NCBI GenBank assembly: GCA_963585895.1
Contig: OY757913.1
Coordinates: 99,741,638 to 99,805,637, forward strand
DNA length: 64,000 bases
Direction: 5' to 3'
DNA from: Sepioteuthis lessoniana
Taxonomy: Eukaryota; Mollusca; Cephalopoda; Myopsida; Loliginidae
In this document: piece by piece, positions 10,350 to 21,925 of the stretch
Layout: each line of letters starts with the position of its first letter
How positions within the stretch are numbered: the first letter of the stretch is position 1
Translations under genes and position numbers: made by a program
The notes under the pieces: model-generated
Told to the model about the DNA's origin: nothing
Seen by the model: only the letters and a program-made list of their open reading frames with translations
The model's database searches: none

Positions 10350-10958
10350 ATAACAATGCATAAGGCCTTATATCTCAGAGATGATGTTGACAGATATATA
10401 GTGTCAAGAAAAGAAGGAAGAGGACTTGCTAGCACTGAAGATAGCATTGATGAATCTATACAACGGCTTGGAGACTACATAGAAAAGTGCAGAGGAAAAC
10501 TGATTACAGCCACCAGAAATACAGACAACACAAGCACCAACAGAACAGAAATAACCAGAAAACAAAAATAGCAAGGAAAACAATTCTGTGGATATTTTAA
10601 GCAACAAGCAAGTGACATCCCACACAAGAAAACTTGGACATGGCTAAGAAAGGGAGACCTTTAGAGAGAAACTGAATATCTTCTAATGGCAGCTCAAAAC
10701 AATGCCATAAGGACCTACTATATCAAAGCAAGAATCGATAAGATGCAACAAAACAGTAGATATAGGTTATGTGGTGATAGAGATGAAATGATCAATCATA
10801 TAATAAGCAAACTAGCACAGAAAGAGTATAAAACTGGATATGACTGGGTGGGTTAGGTGATCCATTGGTAATTGTGCAAGAAATTGAAATTTGACTGTAT
10901 GAACAAATGGTATATGCATAACCCAGAATCCATCCTGAAAAATGAAATGCACAAACTT
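10350..10958 (+). mobile_element. LINE C-terminal fragment, head-to-head with the previous one
   Basis: Plus-strand pieces DDVDRYIVSRKEGRGL, TWTWLRKGDL, AAQNNAIRTYYIKARIDK, CGDRDEMINHIISKLAQ, YDWVG and NKWYMHNPESILKNE follow the usual order upstream of the fragment on the other strand. Both copies contain the DWVG...HW..LC...NKWYMH segment, so they form an inverted pair around 10330. A few residues of the CCHC-like knuckle are missing (NHIIS runs straight into KLAQ) and there are in-frame stops. Confidence 0.65.
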
Positions 10959-10961
10959 GCT

Positions 10962-11147
10962 CCTGGGAGGTCTTCTAGGCTACATCCTGTATCAGCACAG
11001 AACTTGTATATAGGTTCTAGCTGGTCGTGAAGGGATCCACAGGAGTATATCGCGTATGAGTTTGTCCTTACTTCTCCAGCAGTGTCTCACGTGTCTGGTT
11101 CGTCTAACTTTGATAGTTTTTGTGATGGGTAGTAGGTGGCCATAAAA
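10962..11147 (-). mobile_element. RTE-type LINE 3' fragment
   Basis: In reverse orientation it matches the C-terminal coding part of the RTE copy at 37954-39621 (AGGTCTTCTAGGCTACATCC, CTCCAGCAGTGTCTCACG). About 185 bp, truncated at both ends. Confidence 0.7.
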
Positions 11148-11778
11148 CCATATAATTGTGTATAGATCGTTAGTATTAAATAACTGTGTGCAAATAGATG
11201 ATTATTACTAAATAGGAATAGTTATTTTAAACAATATCACTGTGTATAAATTATTAGTATTAGATAGGAATACTTGAAATTATTAAGATTAGGAATAATT
11301 GATACCATTTAATTATGAAGGCAGTTGTGGTATAATGGTTATCATTATAGGAAATGGACTCAATGATCCCAGTTCAGATCCTCAACAAGACTATTTGCCT
11401 TTCACATAGTGCTAATACACTTTGGAAAGGTATGAATCCAATTATTCCCTCCCGCTATAGGTAAATGGTAGGTCAGACTGAGCTCTTTAACCATGGTATA
11501 GCAATCAGTCTGGAAGAAGGAAAACTCTGAATCCTAACCACTTAAAAATTGACCTTGACCTGCTTGTAGCAGAAGAGACACATAAATACGTACTATATAA
11601 CTAAGCAAACAAATGCTTGTCAGGGTCAAATAAAAGAGTGTTTTTTTTTTTGTTTTTTTTTAAATTTTAATGGAACTTGGAAAATATAAAGTTATAATCA
11701 TAATCAAACATTTAGAAGTGAATCAAATTTTGGCATTAAATAACCCATAAACAGTTGATATGCCATTAAATCAACCAA
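11148..11778 (+). repeat. Family B repeat interrupted by SINE-C
   Basis: 11148-11315 has B internal units (TAGATAGGAATACTTGAAA); 11710-11778 has the tail GGCATTAAATAACCCATAA plus AACC repeats. The SINE-C copy and a poly-T/A-rich stretch lie between. Confidence 0.65.
11318..11565 (+). repeat. SINE family C
   Basis: Head GTGGTATAATGGTTATC, box B CAGTTCAGATCCTC, central domain and C-specific tail GTCTGGAAGAAGGAAAACTC. Diverged relative to the copy at 8666. Confidence 0.75.
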
Positions 11779-11779
11779 A

Positions 11780-12374
11780 CCAAACCACTGTCACATTGCA
11801 AGGTACCCAATAGAAATCTTGTATATTAAAAACAAAAACAAACTTTCTCTTCTACTAAAATTATTATTCTTATATTTACGAATTTTATTATATTGATATT
11901 ATGTTACTGAAATGTCAGTGATGTTTTCTTTCTACTCTTCTAAATCTCTGTTGGGTTGGTAGGTTTTTTTTTTTTTGGTTTTTTTTTTAGGAGTGTCCCT
12001 GGCAAGGTTTTGGGGTAAAGAGTTGTCTGTACCAAAAATGTTCTGAGCTGCTTTCCCAGGAGGAATTTGATGACCCAGATACTTTTTCAAAAACTGTTGC
12101 TATGATTGGTTACACCCTTATATAATGCTGTCTTTTTTTGTTTTGTTTTGCCAATGGACTGACCACAAAATGAACCATTTTTGAAGAGAAAGAATCTCTT
12201 TGAAACATTCAAAAGACTATATAGTAAGATTATATTTTCAATATTGTGTCTCATAAAAGTTAATGAATATTATTTGTGCTATCAGCAAATACTAACTGTA
12301 AAACTTCAATAGTAAGGTTTCAAATTCAACAGTACAGAAATAGCAGTTTTTGAAAATGGCAGGATTTAGTTCTA
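11780..12374. other. AT-rich, no feature recognised
   Basis: Two T-rich tracts near 11640-11660 and 11966-11989 frame this area. No coding similarity. Confidence 0.4.
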
Positions 12375-13267
12375 GGTTGAGTCAAAAGTTTTGCAATATT
12401 TGGGTCACGTGTAGCACAATTCAGCAGCTCTGCCAAAGTCATGAAAGTGACTAATCACATTAGACTGTGAGTTGCCAAGCTCGCCTGATATTCTCTGAAT
12501 GCTACTTGCTGGATTTGCCTCTATGGCTTAAAGTATAGCCTGGAAATCCAAGGTTTTAAGCCTACCAAGGTTCTTGCAGCCTGAGTGAAATCTCTTGAAC
12601 TGTACTGTGATTAACCGCATCTTCATCTTTTGCACAATAAATGTTTTTGGTTGCTTCCATGCCATTATGGTTCATTTAAACTTAAAGTAAATGTTGCCGA
12701 ATTAAACTATCTTGCATGTTCATATGTGCACCTTTCAAATCACACATGGAATGAAGCAATACACAACGTGTCGGCACACTAACTACCATAATGCTACCAA
12801 CTTTCCATGTTTTTAATTGCTTCAGTCTCATGATATATGCAAAGCACACAAGCACATATGCAAAACTGTGAAGCTTTCAAATGGAGTGAAGCCGTGTACA
12901 ACATATCAACTACCACAATACTATCACCCACAATGCTGGGGGTGTCCTCGTGGTGTGATGGTTAAAGTGCTGGACTGCGGAATCATAGTAAGCGAGTTCG
13001 AACTCCAGTTGCACTATTATGATCATTTTCAGACAAATACCCTTCGGAAAAGTATGAACCACCTTATCCTCCCTGCTATGGGTTAAATAGTACCACTGCT
13101 GTTCTTCTTGAATGATAGATTTGGCATTAGATAACCCTAGTAGGTTGATATGCCATAAAACAAACCAAACAATAGCTACCTTCCATAGCTTGAACTACTT
13201 TGGTCACATGATATATGTGCCACAAACTAGCATATACCGAAATATTGCAAAACTTTTGACTCATTCA
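12375..13267 (-). mobile_element. Mariner relic, internally deleted, with SINE-A inserted
   Basis: Inverted ends share GAGTCAAAAGTTTTGCAATA (12379-12398 and the reverse complement at 13243-13262). Minus-strand reading gives a broken mariner N-terminus (MEATKNIYCAKDEDAVNHST, then an SLRLQEP-like stretch), equivalent to the helix-turn-helix region before the DDD catalytic domain. The catalytic part is missing and stops are present. The SINE at 12938-13170 inserted later. Confidence 0.7.
12938..13170 (+). repeat. SINE family A inside mariner relic
   Basis: GGGGGTGTCCTCGTGG head, box B GAGTTCGAACTCC (close to a canonical tRNA box B), central domain, and tail GTAGGTTGATATGCC. Flanks CAATGCT and CAATAGCT may be a worn target duplication. 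Confidence 0.85.
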
Positions 13268-13299
13268 TGGAGGTGTTAAAAGTTAGAAAAAATTATTAA

Positions 13300-13640
13300 A
13301 AAAAATTTTAAGTTTTTCTTTCCATTTGATTTTTTTTTTTTAGATGGTATGGATTAAGAAATTGATAGAATTAATAAAATCAGTTAATAAAATACATTAA
13401 AAAATTAAACCAATAATAAAATACAAAAATGAAAAATAAATATTGAAATAGGAAAATAAAATAAGATATCCCTCAATTTCACTTCCACCTAAAGTTAAAC
13501 TTTCAATGCTAAAAAGGAAGAAACCAATCTCTTTCAGTTTCTTGCTAGCTCGCTGGATACATGTGTATTCCTGATCTCTCAAAACAAGCAGTCCATACTT
13601 TGACTTTCAAAGGTATTAGTTTATTTATAAAACTGAGAGT
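13300..13640. repeat. Diverged duplicate pair J, copy 1
   Basis: TTTCACTTCCACCTAAAGTT and CTCAAAACAAGCAGTCC here correspond to TTTCACTTCCACCAAATTAA and CTTCAAAATAAGCAGCCC at about 14810-14910. An old local duplication or an unclassified repeat. Confidence 0.5.
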
Positions 13641-13655
13641 TAATTTTTTTTTTTG

Positions 13656-13970
13656 CGCAGCTGATAGAGGCATTGAGTCTCGACGGTTCCAGGTGAGCAT
13701 TGTCAGAAGATAGCGGTTTCAAATCCTACCCAAGCCGGCCAGAGGTTTACTTGGTCAAAAACGTGGTGCGATAGACAACAACTATGGAAGGCAGTAATTA
13801 CTGAGGATACGGTTACAAGACTCAGCATTCCTATCCGAGGTCGCGGTAAATCACCTGAAAAAGGCCAGAGGTGAAATTTGGCTGAAACGTTGTGAAAGAA
13901 GAAACAACACAAAAAACTACCAAGATGAGGACAAAAAGTCTGCAATAAATAAAAATTAACTCTCAAATTA
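13656..13970 (+). repeat. SINE family H with hammerhead-like core
   Basis: tRNA-like head with box B GCGGTTTCAAATCC, then TAAATCACCTGAAAAAGGCC ... TTTGGCTGAAACGTTGTG, then GAAACAACACAAAAA and a poly-A-rich end. The CCTGAA(G/A)AAGGCC...GGC(C/T)GAAAC part recurs in the copies at 48446 and 63452. Confidence 0.75.
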
Positions 13971-14404
13971 AGAAGCCTCATCTCAAAATGACTCCAATTA
14001 AAGACAAGTACAAATTTATAAAACTATATATTATTTTAAATTGAAAAGTTCCTAAATACTTTTTTTTTTTGCAAACTTCTTGAAATGTGCAGTCTAGGCT
14101 ATATGACTTTATGATATCAATTCATGAGCTTGATAAAAAAAAAATTCCACAATTGAAGCCCATGATATAAAATTTTTCAATGTAAGCATTAAAAAGCTTG
14201 ATATTAACAAAATCTGTTCTTAAAATGCTTTTGGATGATATCATCCAAAGATATTAGTTTATTTCAGGTTTCCAACATTCATCAATTTATCATTTTAACT
14301 TGAAAAGTTCCTAAATGTTTGTTTTGATAAGATATGAGATGATATAGTTTCATTTACATAGCTAACTCATTTTTCTATGGATTGTATTGATTAATAAAAG
14401 TAAA

Positions 14405-14657
14405 TAAAGTTGGTGACCATAGTCAAGGGTGACCCGAAGGCTTCCTTTTGAATTGCTACTACACCAAGATATAGGGAAGGGCGCTACTTCATTCCTTGGA
14501 TTGCTCCACTTTACCCTTGATCCATACCTTATAATGCTGAGTGTTAAGCAAGGCAGCATCAAATACCATTTTTTTTAGTCTTTGGTATGACTCCACCTGG
14601 GATTGAACGCCGGTCTCCTGGACCATTGGTAAACATTCTACCCATTAGGCCTATGGC
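14405..14657 (-). repeat. SINE family G
   Basis: Reverse of the G pattern: AAGTTGGTGACCATAGTC ... TGGGATTGAACGCCGG ... ATTGGTAAACATTCTACCC. Near full length. Confidence 0.8.
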
Positions 14658-14659
14658 CT

Positions 14660-14910
14660 GGTTATAAATTGATAAAATTTTTTAAATTAATAAAAATTTT
14701 TTTTTCATTTCTGTATTTCATAATTTATTTGAATTATGAAATACAGAAATAAAAAAAATAAAATAATAAAATTGAATTAAAAAAATTTCCATATTTTCAC
14801 TTCCACCAAATTAAATTTTCAGTGTCATAAAAGAGGACTCACCCTTATTCCAATGCTAGGCCATGGGACAAATGTATGTTTGCCGACCCTTCAAAATAAG
14901 CAGCCCTTAT
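14660..14910. repeat. Duplicate pair J, copy 2, with a 19-bp palindrome
   Basis: Arms 14707-14725 and 14732-14750 are exact reverse complements (ATTTCTGTATTTCATAATT) with a 6-nt loop. The rest matches 13300-13600 weakly. Confidence 0.6.
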
Positions 14911-15677
14911 TATATAATTTTTATATTTCATAGAATAAATAAGAACATCCCATAAGATATATGTAAATCAAAAGAAATTAAGATCCTTTCATTTGACTTA
15001 ATGTGAAATAATTCATCTATTGAGGCCCAAGTTGTTTATCAAGTTGCTATGAGCTGTTGGTGATCCCTTTAATCAATATATTGAAGTCCAATAGAAATTA
15101 TTTGGTTTGACTGATTTAAAAATATAATCATAATTAAAAATCATTAATGAGCTCAGTTTGTACAAGAGAGCATTTTTGTGTGTCTGGTGCCAATAGATAT
15201 TCACCAAATATCAGGAGTTGGTAGAACAGTGTATAAGTCAGGATTGCCAAGCCCTTTGTTTGCCAATAGAAGAGGGCAGCCAGGGGGTTTGCAGGGCACT
15301 TGCTCTGCAAAACATTAACTAAAACTGTTATAACAGGATCTGATAAAAGGGGTTTATCAGAACCACTGTGGAGTCTGCAAAAAAGAAAAAAAAAGCCACT
15401 TAGTGGCTTTGAATAAAGAGGGAGAATCCATGGGTAGTTCTGGGATGCAAGTTGGGAAGGGAGCAATACCAGCTGGGTCTTTTGGGTAAAGGAGTCTAAT
15501 GTTGAAAGAACTGCAACCTCTGATGATGCATCCTAGTGCAACATGTATCTTTATGAACCTGGATAATTATGTCCAGGGCCTGTGAGAAGGGTGTTCACCC
15601 TGTACATAGGTGAGAAACCTGTGAATTTCTTGTAGCATAAAACAAAAAACTTTTTATTGGTTGTGATTTATATCTCA
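14911..15677. other. Unclassified segment, slightly higher GC at 15134-15640
   Basis: 15134-15466 is open on the minus strand for 110 codons, but I do not recognise the protein (it contains QLASQNYPWILPLYSKPL and AALFYWQTKGLAIL). It may be part of an unrecognised retroelement. No start context or splice sites argue for a host gene. Confidence 0.35.
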
Positions 15678-16986
15678 CTGAGTTCCTTAACCTATGGCCC
15701 TCAAGACCCATCTGTGTGGCTGTTTAACTAACCTTTAAAATTTTCTCTTCACCTTTTACTGTTAATTGAAGAAGTGCCATCACAATTACTGATTGAACTC
15801 TTTCATCTTCAGTGTTCTGAAGATTTAAACTCCAAATTTCTTGCTTGCTACATCCTCAGTTTCAATAAGAACCACATGCTTCCGTCTCGATGATTCCCCA
15901 ACCTTGTCGGTCACATCCAACAAGTTGTGAGCATATTTAGCATTACATACAGCTGTGAACAGTTATTCTCAAAAATAAAGTATGCCAAGAGTTTGCAGCA
16001 TTTGCAACTGTCAAATCATCACTTCTCTGTGCTCAATCTGTCAACCTCTTTATTTAACCCTGATATTTCATCTGTTTGGTTTGGTTGGGTTGGATTTATG
16101 GCATATCAGCCATTGTAGGTTATTTAATGCCAAATCTTCTTTATACATATTATATATGATTTGTAAACACATAGTTTGTAGGTAACGTTTTTAAATAAGC
16201 CAGAGCTCATTTGTTTGCATACTGTTAAATGGTTATATATATGATTTGTAAGTCAGTAGCTTGTAGGTAATTTTATTTTTAAACGAGTCAGAGCTAATTA
16301 GTTTGCGCATAAGTATTACTATTGTTTACTCACAATTAAATCATTCCAAATATTTTAACACAAATAGTTCTGTTTAGTATTAATCATTTGTTTGCATTCA
16401 CTTAAATGGTTTCAGGCATCGCTATGTAACACTAAAAATTCAGTTAGGGCACAGTTAAAGAGTTTCAAGTATTGCTATGTATCATTAACAATTCAATTAA
16501 ACATCAGTCATTTGTTTACACGGTAAAATGTTCTGACAGTTCTACTTCTAACAAATCAATTTAATGTAAGTTATTTGTTTGCATATAGTTAAATGGTCAA
16601 ACAGTTCTATTTGACTCATCGATAGTACCCTATTGGGTGCTACCACTCTGGGCCAGAGTGGACCTGGGAGCAATGGCAATGAAGGAGTATTCCATATTCC
16701 CCAAAGCTCCAGGGCTGGAGCCTCACCATTTGATGGTTTTAATGTCATATCTAGGACACTTGTTGGGGTTTGGGTCTTACCCGTTTACAAAGATGCACTC
16801 AGTGTATTCTACAGCCCCAGCCAACTCGGCTATATCTTTTCATGATTGCAAACAATGTCATATATCTCAATAAATTATGATTGTTACTTTAGCTGTTTTT
16901 TTTTCCTGTCTTTTTAAGATCATAGCCCCTAATCTCTTTAGTTATGCTTTGTGGCCCTTGAACTGAAAAGGTTGGAGACATCTAGT
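15678..16986 (+). mobile_element. hAT-type transposon relic, split by a B repeat
   Basis: 15755-16074 reads as the hAT C-terminal region: LIELFHLQCSEDLNSKF, FPNLVGHIQQVVSIF, then TYSCEQLFSKIKYAKS, the hATC dimerisation signature. The frame resumes after the insertion at about 16836 with FHDCKQCHISQ and a stop, matching the usual hAT ending. The 3' end, read in reverse, begins TGTCTCCAACCTTTTCAG, like hAT terminal repeats; the 5' end near 15683 has GTTCCTTAACCTATGGCCC. Most of the transposase is missing and an in-frame stop is present. Confidence 0.65.
16075..16835 (-). repeat. Family B repeat, long copy, inserted in hAT relic
   Basis: Starts with the reversed tail (GGTTTGGTTGGGTT, TTATGGCATATCAGCC), then many internal units each with a TTTGTTTGCA...TTAAATGG core, then body and head (GGTGCTACCACTCTGGGCC, TACAGCCCCAGCC). 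This is one of the longest internal-repeat blocks in the window. Confidence 0.8.
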
Positions 16987-16989
16987 ATA

Positions 16990-17400
16990 AAGTATATAGT
17001 TATGCAATCATTCTGGAATAAAACTGAAAATAGTCTTGTAACACCTTGCAGAATTTATCTCAGAAGCCTAGACTATATCTTATTACTTCAAATATAAACA
17101 GAGGTTTGCATCAATGTTATTTACATGGAAAAATATTTCTGGCTGGGGCCATGTGCAGCCACTGTACAGGTAAATGAATTCACCTGACTGTACCATATTT
17201 CATCAATGAATCTTTTGATAATGAAGTGTACAGTCAGTTCAAGGATTTTCCCTGCCACTCGTATCATGTATTCTCTTACTATCAAAAAGGAGATAAATAC
17301 ACTGATCACTTTAATCAGGAGTGGGAGACATCTTCATTTAAAAAAAGCCAAAACTTAAATAAAAAAAACTATTAATGAAAAATATTTTAGGTTGCAAAAT
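16990..17400. other. No feature recognised
   Basis: No repeat or coding similarity identified. Confidence 0.35.
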
Positions 17401-17401
17401 A

Positions 17402-17980
17402 TTGGTTGGTTGGTTGGTTTTTATGGCATATCAACCTTTGTAGGTTATTTAACGCCAAATCCATTTTTATGCAAATAGTCAGTTCTATTTCAAACAATTC
17501 AGTTTAGCATGAGTACACAGTTTAATTGTCAAAAATATTTCTATTTCAAACTATTCAGTTTATTCAAACAATTTTAATTCAGCTAATTTTGTTTACACAC
17601 AGTTAAATGTCAAAACAGTTCTATATTAAACAATTCAGTTTAGTGTAAGTACAGTTTCAATGTCAAAAGCAATTCATTTCGAACAATTCAGGTTAGCATA
17701 AGCACACAGTTTAAATGTAAGTACAGTTTGTCAAAAACATTTCTATTTCAAGCTATTCAGTTTAGTTAAACAGTTCTAATTCAAACAATTCAGTTTAGCA
17801 TAAGTACACAGTTTAGTTCTATTTAACCCATAGATAGGACCCTTATCAGGTACTACCAATCCAGGCCAGAGTGGACCTGGGAGTGATAGCAATGAAGGGG
17901 TTATCTGCATTCCCCAAAGCTCCAGCATCACTGGAAACTCACCATCAGATTGTTTAGTGTCATATCCAGGACAGTCGTTG
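17402..17980 (-). repeat. Family B repeat with many internal units
   Basis: Tail (GGTTGGTTGGTTGG, TTATGGCATATCAACC), then at least seven short units built around TTCTATTTCAAACAATTCAG and GTACACAGTTTAAATGT, then body and head ending near GACAGTCGTTGGG. The internal unit differs from that of the copy at 16075. Confidence 0.8.
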
Positions 17981-18027
17981 GGCAAAATATTGGTGTAAAT
18001 TACTCATCTACTATAAAGATCCTACCA

Positions 18028-18245
18028 TAAGCAGCCTGCCCTCTACAGAGGGGTAAGACCCCCTTAACGTGTTCCTTGGTTTGACACTAAACCATCTGAT
18101 GGTGAGACTCCAATCCTGGAGCTTTGGGGAATGTGAAGTACCCCTTCCTAACTATTACTCCTAGGTTCACTCTGACCTACAGTGCTAGTATCTGTTAGGG
18201 TCTTGTCTGTGGGTGAAATAGAACTATTTAATCATTTATTATACT
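18028..18245 (+). repeat. Family B repeat, head and body only
   Basis: CTACAGAGGGGTAAGACCCC, CTAAACCATCTGATGGTGAG, TTGGGGAATGTGAAGTACC, then cut off before internal repeats by SINE-G. Confidence 0.7.
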
Positions 18246-18249
18246 TGAG

Positions 18250-18510
18250 TAAAGATGGTGACCGTAGTCGAAGGCAACCAGAAGGCTCCCTTTTCAATAG
18301 CTACTACACCGAGATGTAGGGGAGGGCGCTACTCCTTTCCCTGGATTGCTCCACTTTATCCTTGATACATACCTTATATTGCTTAGTGTTAAGCAAGGCA
18401 GTATCAAGTACTATTTTTAAAGTCTTTGGTATGACGCGACCTGGGATTTGAACCCCTGTCTCCCGGATCATTGGTGAACACTCTACCCACTAAGCCAATG
18501 AGCCTACCAG
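18250..18510 (-). repeat. SINE family G
   Basis: AGATGGTGACCGTAGTCG ... CACTCTACCCACTAAGCC. It abuts a short plus-strand G fragment, head to head. Confidence 0.75.
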
Positions 18511-18511
18511 A

Positions 18512-18582
18512 CATTGGCATAATGGTTTGAGTTTTCGCTAATGGCCCGGGAGACCTGGGTTCTATCTCAGGTTGAGTCATCA
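18512..18582 (+). repeat. SINE family G head fragment
   Basis: ATTGGCATAATGGTTTGAG, GGCCCGGGAGACCTGGG, CAGGTTGAGTCAT. Together with the preceding copy it makes an inverted repeat of tRNA-like heads. Confidence 0.6.
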
Positions 18583-18589
18583 GGAACAC

Positions 18590-19637
18590 TGTGTTATAAG
18601 GTTAATATAAACCCAAGAGTTGTTTTGAAAGACATTGCCAAAAGTTTCAATACAATGGGTATCAGGGTAAGTACACTATGATGTTGTTTGAATAGAAATA
18701 GGTTGGATGGAAACTGAACATGACAAACCCCTCTTCACAAACCATGTCACATTGTTGCTCGGTTCAATTTTGCCAAACATTCTTGGACAAAGAAGATTGC
18801 TTTTGAGAACAAGTACTATGGATTGATGAAAGAAAAATTGAGCTTTTTGGACAAAATGATGTACAGAAGATTTGGCGCAAGAAAGGTGAGGCTTTTCTCC
18901 CAAAGAACACAGCACCAACATTAAAACATGGAGGTGGCTCGATGATGTTTTCAGATTGTTTTAGCTCGAGGGGGACTGGATAATTTACTGCTATAAGAGG
19001 AATAATGAAAACTGAAGACTATATTGAAATTCAGAATAAAAATCTACAACTATCAGTGGAAAATCTCCATCTAGGTCAGCGATTCACTTTTCAGCAATAA
19101 AATCATCTTAAACATATGTCTAATTCAGTGACTGTGTGGCTTCAGAAAAAGATTACAGTTCTGCCATGGCCTTCAATGAGTCCTGACTTGAAACTTATTG
19201 AAAATCTATGGCAAGAATTGAAAGTTCAAATTAATCATCAGTCACCAAAAAACCTTTAGAATTTAGAACATGTAACCATTGAAGAATTGAAGAAGATACC
19301 AGAAAAAACTTGTTTAAATCTCATCAAAAACTTTATAAAACAATTACAGCAAGTTATAAAGATGACAGGCCATAATATTGACTATTTGATAAGAAAATTG
19401 TTCAATTTTTTTCAACTTTTTATACTGTACAGATAATTTTGTCTTTTCCTCTTTTGTCTATTTTTCTCCTCATATTTAGTAAATTTACCCTACCCTTCAC
19501 AAAATTGAGTTTTATATTCATTTTTTGCACTAAATAACATATTAAAAAGTCTAGCATCATATGAATATTAAATTCTAAGAAATGGGTAAAAATATTCAAT
19601 ATTCATGGGTGTATAAATAATTTTGTTGTTGAATGTA
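18590..19637 (+). mobile_element. Tc1-like DNA transposon relic 1
   Basis: Plus-strand fragments in order: PRVVLKDIAKSFNTMGI (HTH region), NRNRLDG, VARFNFAKHSW, IDERKIELFGQNDVQKIW, KGEAFLPKNTAPTLKHGGG (catalytic core; first Asp region 'WIDE'), LPWPSMSPDL then IENLWQELK (third acidic region), IKKIPEK-like end. At least two frameshifts and several stops. The 3' end near 19600-19637 contains GGGTGTATAAATAATTTTG, typical of Tc1 termini; the 5' end is missing where it meets SINE-G. Confidence 0.75.
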
Positions 19638-19685
19638 TATGTATCAATAACTTCTTGTGTGTGTGTGTGTGTGTAGTAATGATTT

Positions 19686-19723
<38 letters not shown>

Positions 19724-19884
19724 GTAATTCACATAATTTCTTGTGTATGTATGCATTATACATCCAAGAAATGATCAAAATATGTACATTAATTATTTCT
19801 TGTATATATAGGAAATTAATATATATAAGAAATTATTTATACATATTATGTAAATGTATCAATTTTTTTATATGTGTGTATATA
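19638..19884. repeat. GT and AT microsatellites
   Basis: A GT run near 19656-19674 and an AT run near 19690-19719, then degenerate repeats of AATTATTTCTTGTATATATA up to the second Tc1 element. Confidence 0.85.
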
Positions 19885-20445
19885 CAGTAGTGAGCATAAA
19901 GATCAGAACAATGTTAAAAGTCTAAATATGAAATAACTTTTTTATTTTAAGCTTCCTGGAACATTTTATCAAGGAAAAATAAGGATATAAATGTAAATTA
20001 TATAATTTCAAAATATAAAGCTGAATAATCTTATTTTGATAAGGTTATTAGAATAATTATACAACATTAAAAAAAAAAAATAGATGATCAAAAACATCAG
20101 AACAATTAAATAAATCCGTAAAATTTAATAATTATTTTGTATTATTAAAAAAAATTCTCAGGGTAAGAATATGAAATAGGGTATTTGATTAAATTACACC
20201 GGCTCTTGCATTGTAAACATGGTGAAAAAATCTGTGACATCATTGGAACTTAGAAAACTGATAGTCAATTTACGTAATGAAGATAAACTCTTGATTGGGG
20301 ATATTTCAAAGACTGAGGAGAAATCAGTGTTATTCACAGTATTTTAAGAAAACTGGGTCATGTGAAGCCAAGAAATCACCTGGCAGGCTAGGGAAAACTA
20401 CTGCCAGGGAAGACAGATGGATTGGTAATGAATAAAAAAAGATTG

Positions 20446-20548
20446 GGGGTGCCCCCGTGGTATAATGGTTAAAGTGCTGGATTACGGAATTGTGGTACAC
20501 AGTTCGAACTCCAGTTATGAACCCCCTTATCCTCCTATCTATGGGTTA
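20446..20548 (+). repeat. SINE family A fragment inside Tc1 relic 2
   Basis: GGGGTGCCCCCGTGGTATAA, AAAGTGCTGGATTACGG, box B CAGTTCGAACTCC, then a jump to ATGAACCCCCTTATCCTCC. AGATT occurs on both sides. The central domain is partly deleted and the tail is missing. Confidence 0.8.
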
Positions 20549-21490
20549 ATTAGATTTTCAACAGCGACCGCTATCTCTAAAAGAGCTAATGCTAACGTTG
20601 GCATAAAAATATTTCCTGAAGACTTAATGAAATAAATTTTAACAGTCAAGTAGCTTGTACAAAGCCTTACATTTCTAAAAAGAAAAAAAAATGAGCCGAC
20701 TGAAATTTGCCATTGAACAAATCATATGGATTGAAGAATAGTGGGATTGTGTTTCTTTTAGTAATGAGTCAAAGTTTAAACTGTTTGGTTATGATGGGAG
20801 AAGGTTTGTTCAATGCAGTCCTAAGGAACGATATTCACCTCAGTGCACTAAAAGCAGCATTAAATTTGGAGGAGGAAATGTGATGGTATTTGGCATTATT
20901 TCTGCTGCTGGTACAGGACCTCTTGTCTGGCTACATGGTACAATTAACATAATTGTATACAAAGAGATACTGTAGAAACATGTTGTACCTAATTTGAGGA
21001 CTGCAATTAATCAACTAGCTGTGTTTATGCAAGATAATGTTCTGTGTCATACAGCAAAGTCTGTTAAGACATTAATTTCTAAGGAGGATGTTACTGCTCA
21101 AAGCCCAGACATGAACCCTATTGAAAATGTTTGGAAGTTACTAAACCAAAATCCTAAGAAAAAGAATACAAGAAACATTGAAGAGCTAATTTGAAAGGAG
21201 AATGGGAAAAAATATCTGTTGATGAATGCAAGACATTAATTCGCTTGTGTAGCAAAAGATGTCAAGTTGTTATTGAAAGTAAAGGTCTACACATCAAGTA
21301 CTAATGAATTATGAATGTTATTTTCATTTGGATATGATGTATCCATTACAATAGTGTGATTTTGTTAATTGTTCTGATGTTTTTGATCATCTATTTTTTC
21401 AAATCCTATATAATTATTCTTATAACTTAATCAAAATTAGTTTATTGAGCTTTATACTTTGGAATTATATAATTTACCTTTATGTCCTTA

Positions 21491-21925
21491 TGTTGTATAG
21501 CCGTAATACATGTACAAATATAAGCGGAAACATAGTCAACAATAATGATGAACTTCAATGAACGAACGATTACACTTCTTTATAGAAATATATTTCTCAC
21601 ACTTTATTCTCGAAAGGGTGATGTTTCTTGTGTGTGAGAGGTGAGTGTAGACAAGGACAGACTGTTATTTTGACCCAAAGTTCTTCTGACCATAGCAGCA
21701 CTTCTTCCTCATCTTGTCTGGGGTTGCTCAACTGTGGGCCACTGAGGGCCCAAAGCACTCTGTCTGCTGCTGGCTCTCAATTCGGCATCTTGTCTCCAAC
21801 TGGCTCAAGCCGTCTGTGTCCTGGTTATATTTTTGTTTGATGCCCACCTGCTTCCGCTGTTCTTCCGCTTATTTACACAGGTGCATCTCTTGATTGACGG
21901 CTCAGTCGAGGGTCAATATGTTACA
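21491..21925 (-). mobile_element. Solo LTR fossil, 435 bp, in Tc1 terminal repeat
   Basis: Starts TGTTGTATAGCC, ends TATGTTACA, flanked by CTTA on both sides (21487-21490, 21926-21929). The Tc1 terminal repeat is continuous when it is removed. It is GC-richer than its surroundings and belongs to the same family as 37408-37899 (shared TTATTTACACAGGTGCAT). No internal genes. Younger than the Tc1 insertion. Strand is tentative. Confidence 0.82.

Noticed and set aside
15134-15466. 110-codon minus-strand frame as a host gene
   Set aside because: No recognisable domain, no splice sites or start context, and the area is surrounded by transposon relics.
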